Assembly: GCF_034675905.1 (NCBI RefSeq)
Contig: NZ_JAUCCV010000001.1
Location: forward strand, 62,001-126,000
Source: Castellaniella sp034675905
GTDB lineage: Bacteria > Pseudomonadota > Gammaproteobacteria > Burkholderiales > Burkholderiaceae_B
DNA: 64,000 nucleotides
Reading direction: 5' to 3'
Shown here piece after piece: positions 1 to 8,660 of this stretch. The notes beneath the pieces were generated by a model, which saw only the letters and a list, made by a program, of their open reading frames with translations, was not told where the DNA came from and made no database searches. The position numbers and the translations under genes are program-made. Within the stretch, counting starts at the first letter, position 1. Each line of letters starts with the position of its first letter.

Positions 1-2017
1 ATTGCTGGGAAGTCTCAATGCCTTCAGCCACGACCTGCAGCCCCAGTTTGTGGGCCAACAGGATGATGGCCTCGCACAGGGCGTGGTCCGCGCCGCCCGG
101 ACACAGATTGGCGACGAAGGACTGATCGATCTTCAGAAAATCGATATTGAATTTGCGCAGGTAGGACAGTGAGGAATACCCCGTGCCGAAGTCATCCAGC
201 GCCACCTGCACGCCCGCATTCCGGAAGGCTTCCAGCTGCTGGCGGATGCGATCGTCGTCGGAATCCATCAGCAAGCCTTCGGTGATTTCCACGATGACAT
301 GGCGCGAATGCAGACCCAGGGTGTTCAGGTGCGCCGCCCAGAAGGCCAAATCCAGGCCTTCGTGACGCAACTGGGCCGGGGAAATATTGACGCTGACCTG
401 GATGTCCTGGCTGAAGCGCTGCCGCCATTCGGCGGCCTGGCGGGTGGCTTCGCAAAAGACCCAGTCCCCCAGCGCCCGGATGATGCCGGTTTCTTCGGCC
501 AGCGGGATGAATTCCGTCGGCGACACCAACCCCCGCACCGGGTGGTGCCAGCGCAACAGGGTTTCGGCCTTGGCCACCCGGCCATCCCGCAAGTCCACGA
601 TAGGCTGGAAATGCAGGGAAAACTGATTTTGGTCCAGCGCCTGGTGCAAATCGTTGACCAAGCGCATGCGCGTCTGGGCGCGTTCCTGCATGGACGCGGT
701 GAAGTAGCGGCTGCGGTTGCGGCCATCGGCCTTGGCCGAATACATGGCCTGGTCGGCATTATTCAGCAGCGACTCGGCATCCGAGGCGTCTTCCGGAAAA
801 AATGTCACCCCGATGCTGGTCGAAATAAAGACGGTTTCCACCCCCAGGCGGAAGGGCTCGGCCAGGGTGCGCAGGATGGAACGGGTCAGGCGCTCGACAT
901 CGCGCGGTTCGCGGACATCGTCGAGCAGCACCGTAAATTCATCACCCCCCAGACGCGCCACGGTATCGCTCTGGCGCACGCAGGCGCTCAGGCGCCGGGC
1001 GGCTTCTTTGAGCAGATCGTCACCCATGGCGTGACCCAGGGTGTCGTTGATTTCCTTGAAGCGGTCCAGATCCAGGAACAGCAGGCCCAGTCGCCCATTG
1101 CTGCGCTGAGCCTTGCGGATGCTTTGTTCCAGGCGGTCGTGGAACATCTGGCGGTTGGGCAGATCGGTCAGGCGGTCGAAATTGGCCTGTTTCCAGATGA
1201 TGGCTTCCGCCTGCTTGATCTCGGCGATATTGGAAAAAATCATCACCCGGCGGTGGACTTCGCCATCATCGCCGAATGAAGTATTGATGCTGAGCCATTC
1301 CGGATACAGCTCGCCGTTGACATGCTGGCCCCAGTGTTCGCCCTGCCAGCTGCCGGTTTCGATCACGGTACGCCACATGCTGCGGTAGAACTCGCGGTCG
1401 TGGCACGGGGAATTCAGGCAGCGGACATGGCGGCCGATGACGTCGGCCTCCGCGCGCCCGCGCAAACTGACAAAGGCCGGATTCACATCCAGGATGAAAC
1501 CTTTCGGGTCCAGCACCAGCATGCCTTCACTGGTGTTGCGATACACCAGCGATGCCAGTTCCGCCTGGCGGTCGGTGTCGTTCAGGTCCGTGCGACGCTG
1601 GCGCACCACGTACAGGTGACTGCGCCCCGACGACGAAGGAATATGCGTTGCCGCACCGGCCAAATGCAGGGGCTGAGACTGCCGATGTTCGCCGCGCCCA
1701 CGCCACAACAGCGTATCGCGGGCGCCTTCCTGATCCAGCCGGGCATTGATATCGCCGATATCGGGCAATAGCGCGGCCACCGACAGCCCCAACGCCGTCC
1801 CCCGCCGATAGCCGAACAGCCGTTCGGCGCTACGGTTCATATAGACGATCGCGCCCCGTGTATCCGTGGCCAGGAAGGCGTCCTGAGAAAAGTCTCCCAG
1901 GCGCAGCAAAGCCAGGATATGGGATCGGTCCGAGGATTCAATAGGCAATAGCGTTTCTGCCTGAGGGCCAGACATCTGATCCACAGGGGAATGAAAGGAG
2001 GTGGGCAAAAGGGCCAT
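1..2017 (-). CDS. PAS-PAS-GGDEF-EAL protein, C-terminus cut by window edge
   Basis: Probable cyclic-di-GMP enzyme that makes or breaks the second messenger in response to PAS-sensed signals. Reading leftward there are two PAS domains (about residues 35-130 and 150-265, the second ending in a PAC-like stretch), then GGDEF with an intact LGGDEF core near residue 355, then EAL. The EAL signature reads ETLLRW (near residue 481), keeping the metal-binding Glu but with Thr in the middle position, and the downstream DDFGTGYSS loop near residue 606 is intact. Both catalytic sites therefore look usable. No transmembrane segment is seen in the N-terminus, so it is probably cytosolic. Start chosen at the first ATG; a second ATG 14 codons on (position 1975) is possible because neither has a good Shine-Dalgarno. 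The stop codon lies outside the window. Confidence 0.93.
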   Translation of the reverse strand, partial: MALLPTSFHSPVDQMSGPQAETLLPIESSDRSHILALLRLGDFSQDAFLATDTRGAIVYMNRSAERLFGYRRGTALGLSVAALLPDIGDINARLDQEGARDTLLWRGRGEHRQSQPLHLAGAATHIPSSSGRSHLYVVRQRRTDLNDTDRQAELASLVYRNTSEGMLVLDPKGFILDVNPAFVSLRGRAEADVIGRHVRCLNSPCHDREFYRSMWRTVIETGSWQGEHWGQHVNGELYPEWLSINTSFGDDGEVHRRVMIFSNIAEIKQAEAIIWKQANFDRLTDLPNRQMFHDRLEQSIRKAQRSNGRLGLLFLDLDRFKEINDTLGHAMGDDLLKEAARRLSACVRQSDTVARLGGDEFTVLLDDVREPRDVERLTRSILRTLAEPFRLGVETVFISTSIGVTFFPEDASDAESLLNNADQAMYSAKADGRNRSRYFTASMQERAQTRMRLVNDLHQALDQNQFSLHFQPIVDLRDGRVAKAETLLRWHHPVRGLVSPTEFIPLAEETGIIRALGDWVFCEATRQAAEWRQRFSQDIQVSVNISPAQLRHEGLDLAFWAAHLNTLGLHSRHVIVEITEGLLMDSDDDRIRQQLEAFRNAGVQVALDDFGTGYSSLSYLRKFNIDFLKIDQSFVANLCPGGADHALCEAIILLAHKLGLQVVAEGIETSQQ

Positions 2018-2167
2018 CACGGGTGGTGGGGCGAACGCAGTGCTAAGACCATGACGGGGCTACCGAGGGAACTTGCAACACTCGGTCTTTTAACATGCCG
2101 TCAGGATCGTCACCATCAGTAATATCCATAGGGATGCGCCTGTCGCACCCGGACCGGCGGGCCGGCC

Positions 2168-2812
2168 TCAAGGGGCTTCGCCAAAATATTCCTTGAACTG
2201 ATGGCCCAGCTTGCGGGCTTTGGTCCGCAGATACTGCTCGTTATAGGGATTGCGGTTCACCTGCAAGGGGATATGCTCGGCGATCGTGATGCCCAGATCC
2301 GCCAGCACACGTTCCTTGCGCGGATTGTTGGTCATCAGGCGCACGCTGTGAATGCCAAAATGCGCCAGCATGGGGCGGCACAGATCATAGCGCCGCATAT
2401 CCGCCGGGAACCCCAGACGTTCATTGGCCTCGACCGTGTCGGCGCCCTGATCCTGCAACTGATACGCGCGGATCTTGTTCAACAGGCCGATACCCCGCCC
2501 TTCCTGGCGCAGATACATCACGATGCCCCGTCCTTCCTCGGCAATGCGCTGCAAGGCGGCTTCCAGCTGCGCCCCGCAGTCGCAACGCTGGCTGAACAGC
2601 GCATCGCCCGTCAGGCATTCGGAATGGATACGGGCCAACACCGGCGCACCCGACCCGACATCGCCCAGCGTCAGGGCCACGTGTTCCTTGCCCGTGGCGG
2701 GCTCGACAAAGGCATGGATCTGAAAGACGGCCCAAGGCATGGGCAGCTGGCTGGACGCGACATACTGCAGCAGATCACTGTCTGCAGCGTCGACACCGGA
2801 AGGGGTGGACAT
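2168..2812 (-). CDS. ribA: GTP cyclohydrolase II
   Basis: Opens the imidazole ring of GTP to give the diaminopyrimidine precursor of riboflavin, releasing formate. The 214-residue protein has the normal stand-alone RibA length, with no DHBP synthase domain fused in front. The zinc site is visible as Cys66 followed by RCDCG with Cys77 and Cys79, and the catalytic/GTP-binding stretch YLRQEGRGIGL follows, with MTNNPRKE further on. Start taken at ATG 2812; an in-frame TTG two codons earlier (2818) is the alternative, and neither has a strong ribosome site. It stands alone between the liv operon terminator and the c-di-GMP gene, so it is probably monocistronic. Confidence 0.96.
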   Translation of the reverse strand: MSTPSGVDAADSDLLQYVASSQLPMPWAVFQIHAFVEPATGKEHVALTLGDVGSGAPVLARIHSECLTGDALFSQRCDCGAQLEAALQRIAEEGRGIVMYLRQEGRGIGLLNKIRAYQLQDQGADTVEANERLGFPADMRRYDLCRPMLAHFGIHSVRLMTNNPRKERVLADLGITIAEHIPLQVNRNPYNEQYLRTKARKLGHQFKEYFGEAP

Positions 2813-2866
2813 GGACAACAGGCAAGAAAATGAAACGGACTATAGATTAACACCCCGAGCGCCCAG

Positions 2867-2896
2867 AAAAAAAAGGGCCTCGCAAAGGCGAGACCC
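2867..2896 (-). terminator. Rho-independent terminator of the liv operon
   Basis: On the minus strand a GC-rich stem (GGGTCTCGC / GCGAGGCCC, one internal mismatch) is followed by eight T residues. It sits 30 bp past the livF stop and before ribA, ending the liv transcript. Confidence 0.85.
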
Positions 2897-2925
2897 CATA
2901 AAGCGCCCGTCCGGGCCGGCATGAA

Positions 2926-3630
2926 TCAGGCTTTGACCCCGAGATAACGCTCGATGATCTCGCCGTTTTCATGCAGGTCCTTGGGCGTGCCCTCGTACAC
3001 CACATGTCCGTTGTTGACGATATAGGCGCGGTCGGCCAGCGACAGCGCCGCCCGCACGTTCTGTTCGACGATGACGATCGTCTGCCCTGCGTCGGCCAGC
3101 TGACGGCAGACCCGCATGAGATCTTTCACGATCAGCGGCGCCAAGCCTTCGAAAGGCTCATCCAGCAAGATGATGTCCGCATTGCGGATCATCGCCCGGG
3201 CGATCGCCAGCATCTGCTGTTCGCCGCCCGACAGCTGTTTGCCGCGGTTGCGCTTGCGCTCGGCCAGCCGGGGAAAGGTCGTATAGATCTCGTCCAGCGT
3301 CCGGGGATTTTCGGCCGTCATCGCCGCCAGCTGCAGGTTTTCCTGAACCGTGATCGAACCGAACACGCGGCGCTCTTCGGGCACCAGCTGGATACCCAGC
3401 GCCGCCCGCCCGTAAGGCGGCAGCTGCTGGATTTCCACCCCGCGATGACGGATGGCGCCGGATTTGACCTCGACCATCCCCATCAGGGATTTCAGCGTGG
3501 TGCTCTTGCCGGCCCCATTGCGTCCCAACAGGGCGACGACTTCGTGTTCCTCGATGCGCATCGAGACATCGAACAGGATATGGGAATCCCCGTAGTAGCT
3601 ATTGATTTTGTCGACTTCAAGCAGACTCAT
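2926..3630 (-). CDS. livF: Branched-chain amino-acid ABC transporter ATPase LivF
   Basis: Second ATPase of a LivFGHMK-type importer. The 234-residue protein has Walker A GRNGAGKST, the ABC signature LSGGEQQ and Walker B ILLDEP followed by the H-loop region VEQN typical of LivF. Start is ATG 3630 (MSLLEVDKIN), preceded by a GGGGGA ribosome site; it lies 14 bp inside the 3' end of the upstream livM-livG gene, implying translational coupling. A longer frame open to 3756 is just overlap with the upstream gene. Substrate could be branched-chain amino acids, amides, urea or short carboxylates; the family does not tell. Confidence 0.94.
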   Translation of the reverse strand: MSLLEVDKINSYYGDSHILFDVSMRIEEHEVVALLGRNGAGKSTTLKSLMGMVEVKSGAIRHRGVEIQQLPPYGRAALGIQLVPEERRVFGSITVQENLQLAAMTAENPRTLDEIYTTFPRLAERKRNRGKQLSGGEQQMLAIARAMIRNADIILLDEPFEGLAPLIVKDLMRVCRQLADAGQTIVIVEQNVRAALSLADRAYIVNNGHVVYEGTPKDLHENGEIIERYLGVKA

Positions 3631-5425
3631 CGTCCATTCCCCCGAGATAAGCCGCCTGAACCGAGGCGTCATAGCGGATTTCGTCCGGCGTTCCTTCGGC
3701 CAGCTTGCGGCCTTCGTAGAGCACCGTGATACGTTCGGCCAGTTCGAACATGGCATCCATGTCGTGTTCGACGATGACCATGCTGCGACCCTTGCGGATC
3801 GACTTCAAGAGCGACACGACCAGCACGCGTTCCTCGGGTCCCAGACCCGCCAGCGGCTCGTCGAACAGCAGCACGTTCGCTCCGGTGGCCAGCGCCAGCC
3901 CGATTTCCAGGCGGCGTTTTTCACCGTAGGACATGTCCGACACCAGCGTATCGGCATGCGCAGCGAGATCAACCATGGCGATCGCGGCATTGACCTGGCT
4001 GTCGAGCTGTTCCGAGTGCAGTCTGGACAGCAGATCGCTGCGATACCGGCCACGCAGGCGTGCCAACACCGGGATCATCATGTTCTGGCGCACCGTCAGC
4101 TGTTCGAAGAGCTGATTGATCTGGTAGGACTTGCTCATGCCCAGTTGGCAGACCGCCGTCACCCCGATGCCGGTGATTTCCTGGCCGCGGAAGAAGACCT
4201 TGCCCGAGGTGGTGGGCAGCTCGCCCGCCAGCATGGCGAAGAACGTGGACTTGCCCGCGCCGTTGGGTCCGATCACCCCGTGCAGCTCGCCGTCACGCAG
4301 GGTGAAGTCGATGTCGGAGTTGGCTTTCAGGCCGCCATAGTGCTTGCTGATGCCGCGCGCTTCCAGCACCGGTGCGCCTTCGCGGGTGGTCGCCAGCGGC
4401 GCGACGATATCCAGAGAGCCCGCCACCTTGGTGCTGGCGTCGGAATCGATGCCGGCAGGCAGTTTACGCGTACGATTCCAGACCTGGATGATGGCGCCGG
4501 CCACGCCATGACGGAAAACCGTCACCAGCACGACAAACACAATACCCAGAATGAGTTTCCAGTAGGGGCCAAGGCCACCGACCTGTTGCAGGCCTTCGTA
4601 GAGATACAGCCAGATGGTCGCGCCCAGCAGGGGGCCCAGCAACGTGCCCGCACCGCCCATCACAGTCTGGATGACGATCTCGGCCGAGGTGCCCAGTGCA
4701 AAGGCATCCGGCGGCATGTACGACTGGAACAGGCCCAGCAGGCCGCCGGCCAGACCGCCGTAGGCTGCCGCCACGACAAAGACCATGAGCTTGTAGGACT
4801 GGATCGAGTGGCCCAGCGCAGTAGCCCGCTTGGGATTGCCCTGGATGGCCTTGAGGACGGTGCCGAACGGCGAACGCACGATGCGCCGGGCGATCACGTA
4901 GCCCACAAAGAAAATGAATGCCACGAACCAGTACATCGGCCAGCCGCTGCCGATCTCGATGTTGATGAACCCCAAGGCGATTTCAGGCGAAGGCACCCCG
5001 GCGATCCCGTTTTCACCCCCGGTATAGTCCTTGAAGACCGAGTTTTCCATGAAGAAAAACATCTCGCCGAAGGCCAGCGTGCTCATGGCGAAATAGATGC
5101 CGGTGCGCCGCAGGGTCAGGTAGCCGATGAGCAGCCCCATGGCCGCCGCCGCTATGGTGCCGATGACCAACGCCAGCAACATATTGGGCACTATGCCATC
5201 CGTCATCAGGTAGGCCGTGACAAAACCGCCTGTGCCGTAAAAAGCCGCTTGGCCGAAAGACAGCAGGCCGGTATAGCCGAACAGCAGATCGAACCCCAGG
5301 CCGAACAGGCCGAAGATCAGAATGCGGGTCAGCAGGTCGGGGCTCATGCCCAGGGCCGGCAGGACGAACGGCGCCACGATCAGGCCCAGTCCTACCCACA
5401 TTTCAGGTAGCCGTCTGCGCATCAT
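3617..5425 (-). CDS. Fused LivM permease - LivG ATPase
   Basis: Single 602-residue polypeptide joining the LivM-type permease (about residues 1-320, eight or more hydrophobic segments) to a LivG-type ATPase (about 355-602). The ATPase half carries Walker A GPNGAGKST, signature MSYGEKRRLEIG, Walker B VLLFDEP and EHDMD. In many genomes these are two genes (livM, livG); here an Ala/Thr-rich linker of about 30 residues joins them in frame. Start at ATG 5425, spaced 5 nt from a GGAGGT ribosome site; a GTG at 5431 overlaps that site and is less likely. The neighbours livH upstream and livF downstream complete the transporter. LivM-LivG fusions are known in Proteobacteria, so this is unusual rather than unique. 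Confidence 0.94.
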   Translation of the reverse strand: MMRRRLPEMWVGLGLIVAPFVLPALGMSPDLLTRILIFGLFGLGFDLLFGYTGLLSFGQAAFYGTGGFVTAYLMTDGIVPNMLLALVIGTIAAAAMGLLIGYLTLRRTGIYFAMSTLAFGEMFFFMENSVFKDYTGGENGIAGVPSPEIALGFINIEIGSGWPMYWFVAFIFFVGYVIARRIVRSPFGTVLKAIQGNPKRATALGHSIQSYKLMVFVVAAAYGGLAGGLLGLFQSYMPPDAFALGTSAEIVIQTVMGGAGTLLGPLLGATIWLYLYEGLQQVGGLGPYWKLILGIVFVVLVTVFRHGVAGAIIQVWNRTRKLPAGIDSDASTKVAGSLDIVAPLATTREGAPVLEARGISKHYGGLKANSDIDFTLRDGELHGVIGPNGAGKSTFFAMLAGELPTTSGKVFFRGQEITGIGVTAVCQLGMSKSYQINQLFEQLTVRQNMMIPVLARLRGRYRSDLLSRLHSEQLDSQVNAAIAMVDLAAHADTLVSDMSYGEKRRLEIGLALATGANVLLFDEPLAGLGPEERVLVVSLLKSIRKGRSMVIVEHDMDAMFELAERITVLYEGRKLAEGTPDEIRYDASVQAAYLGGMDDESA

Positions 5426-5491
5426 GGCCACCTCCTTGGTTGACAGGCCGCGCCGCTCCAGCAGCGCCGGCCGTTGTTGATTGTGCCGTGC

Positions 5492-6358
5492 TCATTCCCG
5501 ACCCTCCTGACCCATGAGACCTTGCGGGCGGAACACCAGCACCAGCGCCATGGCGACAAACAGCATCACATCGGAATACTGGGGATTCACCATGGCCGTG
5601 AGGCTGAGAATTTCACCGGCAATGATGCCGCCTACGATGGCGCCCGGGAAAGAACCTACCCCGCCGATCACCACCACCACGAAAGATTCAACCAGATAGC
5701 GAAAGCCCATATCCGGCGTCAGCGCCACGATGGGCGAATTGACGACCCCGGCAAAACCGGCAGCCATGGTCCCCAGGCCGAACACCACGAGAAAGGCCCG
5801 TTTGACGTTGATGCCCAGGGCATCAACCATTTGCGAATCCTCGATGCCTGCGCGCACGACTAGCCCCAGGCTGGTGCGATACAGGATGAAATACAGCACC
5901 AGCAAGGTACCAGCCGAAATGGCCAGGGTTTCCAAGCGGTACATCGGATAGATGAGCGAGCCGATTTTGGCAATCCCCATCCCCCATTCCGGCGGGGTGA
6001 CCGACAGGCTGACGCCGCCATAGATGCCGCGCACGATTTCAACCAGGATGATGCTCAGACCGAAGGTGACGAGAATCTGGTCTTCGGGCGGACGGCTGTA
6101 GAACTTGCGCATCAGACCGCGTTCGATGACCAGGCCACAGGCCAGCGCCACCGCTGAACCGCCTGCGATGGCCAGCACGAAAGAATCCGTCAGGCCATAG
6201 ACGGTGTAGCCCGCATAGCCCCCCACGACGAACAAGGCGCCGTGCGCGAAGTTAATGACACCGAGCGTGCCGTAGATAATGGTCAGACCGGTGCTGATCA
6301 GCGCCAACAACAAGCCGGTTGCCAGCCCATTGAATAATTGCGATAGAAACAATGACAT
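5492..6358 (-). CDS. livH: Branched-chain amino-acid ABC permease LivH
   Basis: Inner-membrane permease subunit, 288 residues, with about eight hydrophobic segments and the family's GLTIIYGTLGVINFAHG stretch near the N-terminus. Start is ATG 6358, seven nt after a GGAGG ribosome site; a longer frame running to 6394 lacks such a site and would run into a stem-loop. It follows the binding-protein gene by 75 bp and precedes the LivM-LivG fusion by 66 bp, all on the minus strand. Confidence 0.94.
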   Translation of the reverse strand: MSLFLSQLFNGLATGLLLALISTGLTIIYGTLGVINFAHGALFVVGGYAGYTVYGLTDSFVLAIAGGSAVALACGLVIERGLMRKFYSRPPEDQILVTFGLSIILVEIVRGIYGGVSLSVTPPEWGMGIAKIGSLIYPMYRLETLAISAGTLLVLYFILYRTSLGLVVRAGIEDSQMVDALGINVKRAFLVVFGLGTMAAGFAGVVNSPIVALTPDMGFRYLVESFVVVVIGGVGSFPGAIVGGIIAGEILSLTAMVNPQYSDVMLFVAMALVLVFRPQGLMGQEGRE

Positions 6359-6392
6359 GCTCGGGTGCCTCCTTAAAGTCCCGGACAACGGC

Positions 6393-6423
6393 ATGTCTGG
6401 GGCAATGACAGCGCCCCAGACAT
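6393..6423 (-). other. Intercistronic stem-loop between livK and livH
   Basis: Perfect 10-bp inverted repeat (ATGTCTGGGG / CCCCAGACAT), extendable by one C-G pair, loop of about 9 nt, lying 10 bp past the binding-protein stop. There is no T-run after it, so it is not a classical terminator. Such hairpins after binding-protein genes often protect the upstream mRNA so that this subunit is made in excess; that role is inference here. Confidence 0.7.
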
Positions 6424-6433
6424 TGCCCTTTAC

Positions 6434-7795
6434 TTAGACGTAACCGCCCAGCTTGCAACCCAGTACGCCCAGATCCGGCACCACATCCTTGCCCTGGACA
6501 ACCTGAACGACCTCGTAGTAGTCGTTGGGGTTCTTCATGTCGGCCTTTTTCTTGCCGCGCATGATCGGGAAGTTCACGACGCCCTGGTGATCCTCTGCGC
6601 GAATCGAGAACGGCCCGGTGGCGAGATTCAGGACAGCGCCCGATTCCAGCGCCTTGATGACGTCAGGCGGATACAGGCCCCCTGCACGCTCGACGGCAGC
6701 CGCCCAGACCATGACGGCCAGATAGGCGTAAAAGGACGAATCGCGCGGCATGCCGTTGAATTTCTTCTGGTAGGCCTCGACGAAGTGCTTGGCTTCGGGA
6801 TAGGTGTCCTGCATGGTCCACCAGAAGCCCTGCGCCACCAGAACGCCGGCCATCAGATCGGGACCGACTTCTTCTTCGATGTAGGCCGAGCTGTAAGGCA
6901 CGACGACCTTCATCTTGTCGAGCAGGCCGAACTGTTTGGCCTGCTTGATGGCATTGGCCGCGTCCGCACCATACGCCACGCAGACCAGCACGTCGGCATC
7001 GGTATTGGCGATGTTGATCAGATACGAGCTGTAGTCCTTGGCGCCCAGCGGGTGGACCTGGTTGGTGACGGTCGTCCAGCCTTCTTTTTCGGTGAACTCC
7101 TTCATCGACTGGGTGGTGGTGTGGCCGTAGGTGTAGTCAGGCGTCAGGTAAGCCGCCTTGCGGGTCTTGCCGAATTCCTTGGCGGCCACCGGTGCGATCG
7201 CCTTGCAGGCCATGTAGGCAAAGTAGCAAGGACGGAAACCATAGCGCTGGCAGTCGACGCCCGTGGTTTCGTTGGAACCGGAAATGGCAGTGAAGTACGG
7301 CGTGTGTTCGCGGTTGCAGACCTTTTCCAGCGCAATGGCCACCGAGCTGCTGGTGCTGCCGGAGATCATCATCGCCTTTTCGTCGTGGATGAAACGCGTG
7401 GCGGCCTGAACCCCCGTGTTGGGCTTGGTTTCCGCATCGGCGGAACCCAGTTTCAGTTTCTTGCCCAGCACCCCTTTTTTCAGATCGGCAGAAATTTCCT
7501 TGAGAACCGGATCGCCGTTGTTGATGTGTTCGACGGCCAGTTCATAGCCGCGCTGCTGGGCAGCGCCCTGGGCCGAATACGGACCCGTCAGGTCAACGGT
7601 CGCACCCAGAAAGATAGTGTCGCCCTCGGCGCCGGCCGGCCAGGCCCCCAGGGGTTTCTTGTCTTGCGCAAATGCCACACTGGCAGTGCCGGGCAGCAGC
7701 ATGCCGCCAGCAATCCCTGCCGCACCCGCTTTCAGTACGGAACGGCGCTTGACCTGAGTCTGCATGGCTTGGCCCAACGTTTTTTTATCCTTCAT
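6434..7795 (-). CDS. ABC transporter periplasmic substrate-binding protein, Tat-type leader
   Basis: Type I periplasmic binding protein of the LivK/AmiC class, 453 residues. The N-terminus has a twin-arginine leader (VKRRSVLKAGAAG, then a hydrophobic stretch ending near SVAFA), suggesting export by Tat, with the mature domain opening around IFLGATVDLTGPYS. Start ATG 7795 is placed by GGAG 10 nt upstream; the frame stays open to 7840 but without a ribosome site. It is first in the operon livK-livH-livMG-livF. The length, about 90 residues more than E. coli LivK, is nearer to the amide, urea or aromatic-acid binding branch, so the ligand is uncertain. Confidence 0.92.
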   Translation of the reverse strand: MKDKKTLGQAMQTQVKRRSVLKAGAAGIAGGMLLPGTASVAFAQDKKPLGAWPAGAEGDTIFLGATVDLTGPYSAQGAAQQRGYELAVEHINNGDPVLKEISADLKKGVLGKKLKLGSADAETKPNTGVQAATRFIHDEKAMMISGSTSSSVAIALEKVCNREHTPYFTAISGSNETTGVDCQRYGFRPCYFAYMACKAIAPVAAKEFGKTRKAAYLTPDYTYGHTTTQSMKEFTEKEGWTTVTNQVHPLGAKDYSSYLINIANTDADVLVCVAYGADAANAIKQAKQFGLLDKMKVVVPYSSAYIEEEVGPDLMAGVLVAQGFWWTMQDTYPEAKHFVEAYQKKFNGMPRDSSFYAYLAVMVWAAAVERAGGLYPPDVIKALESGAVLNLATGPFSIRAEDHQGVVNFPIMRGKKKADMKNPNDYYEVVQVVQGKDVVPDLGVLGCKLGGYV

Positions 7796-8180
7796 TGCTT
7801 TGTCTCCTGATTTTGAGTGGCCCCCGAGCGTCAAAAACACCCGGCGAAGGTACTGCGTGTCACAATTACCCGCGATTTATTTTTATGAATGGTCCAGCTT
7901 TGTTTTTGTGGCTGAGCAGAGAAATGGACAGCCAGATTTCTGCGTGACGCTATTAAGAAATTTGAAACTTACGCAGAGCTTACGCAGATTTTTACAGACA
8001 GGAACACCATGAATCAGGTGTGTTTTACCTGCCTGCCACAAGCCATCAGCAAGAGACTTAAACCATTGAAGAAAATAGGATTTTTTTGATATTTAAAATT
8101 GATGCAATGCAAAAAATAAGGGTTAATGCCTAAGGGAAATCATCAGGTCCGCATTTTCCCTTAATATTGCGCTGCACCAA
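7796..8180. promoter_or_regulatory. Upstream region of the liv operon, AT-rich, with a tandem repeat
   Basis: About 385 bp without a gene, clearly more AT-rich than its surroundings. It must hold the liv promoter (minus strand), but I could not pick a convincing -35/-10 pair. A 10-bp direct repeat CTTACGCAGA occurs at 7968-7977 and 7979-7988, 11 bp (one helical turn) apart, which is how some activator sites are arranged. No credible small gene was seen. Confidence 0.55.
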
Positions 8181-8204
8181 TGAAAAGAGGCCCATCGGGC
8201 CTCT
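8181..8204 (-). terminator. Rho-independent terminator after the HIT gene
   Basis: Minus-strand hairpin AGAGGCCC / GGGCCTCT with a 3-nt loop, followed by TTTTC. It lies 40 bp beyond the HIT gene stop and ends the leftward fkpB-to-HIT run. Confidence 0.8.
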
Positions 8205-8244
8205 GTGATTCAAGCTGAAACTATCTGCCGGACAGCCGGAATAA

Positions 8245-8649
8245 TCAGCGCAAAACGATTTTCTTCGCATAATCACGCAGCACCTCGATGCCGGGATCCT
8301 TGCGCGGCCAGACCAGGCCCACGCCATCGTTTTCATAACGGGGCAGCACATGGATATGGGCATGCGGCACGGTCTGCCAGCCAGCCGGGCGATTGGCCTG
8401 CAACAGGGTCAGCCCTTCGGGATGAAAAGCGTCCTGCACGGCCTGCGCCACACGCCACGCCAGACGCATCAGATCGGCGGCCAGGTCCTGGTCCATATCG
8501 AGCAGTGTGGGATAAGGGTGGCAGGGCGCCACCAGCACGTGTCCCGGATTGAGCTGGCCAGCGTCCATGAAGGCAAAGGCCTGCTCATCCCGATACACGA
8601 TGGCAGCCGGAATGTCGCCTGCCAGGATGCGCGTAAACACGGTTTCCAT
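8245..8649 (-). CDS. HIT family nucleotide-binding protein
   Basis: Small histidine-triad protein (134 residues) of the HinT/Fhit superfamily, which hydrolyse or transfer nucleotidyl groups (AMP-lysine, dinucleoside polyphosphates). The triad reads PHAHIHVLPR near residue 100, and the N-terminal FTRILAGDIPA with DAGQLNPGHVLV matches the family core. Full length. It starts 11 bp after the DUF945 gene and is the last gene of a leftward run; the physiological substrate cannot be read from the sequence. Confidence 0.93.
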   Translation of the reverse strand: METVFTRILAGDIPAAIVYRDEQAFAFMDAGQLNPGHVLVAPCHPYPTLLDMDQDLAADLMRLAWRVAQAVQDAFHPEGLTLLQANRPAGWQTVPHAHIHVLPRYENDGVGLVWPRKDPGIEVLRDYAKKIVLR

Positions 8650-8660
8650 CGATATCCCCG

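Noticed and set aside
2062..2089. Hairpin ACCGAG / CTCGGT followed by CTTTT upstream of ribA's 3' neighbour
   Set aside because: Stem only 6 bp with a 13-nt loop, and no plus-strand gene ends there.
3602..5410. 600-codon open frame antisense to the LivM-LivG gene
   Set aside because: It is a GC-rich shadow: rich in His, Gln, Arg and Asp with no family resemblance, while the minus strand encodes a clear transporter.
7764..8012. 82-codon frame in the liv upstream region
   Set aside because: Begins inside the binding-protein gene on the opposite strand, no ribosome site, no recognisable composition.
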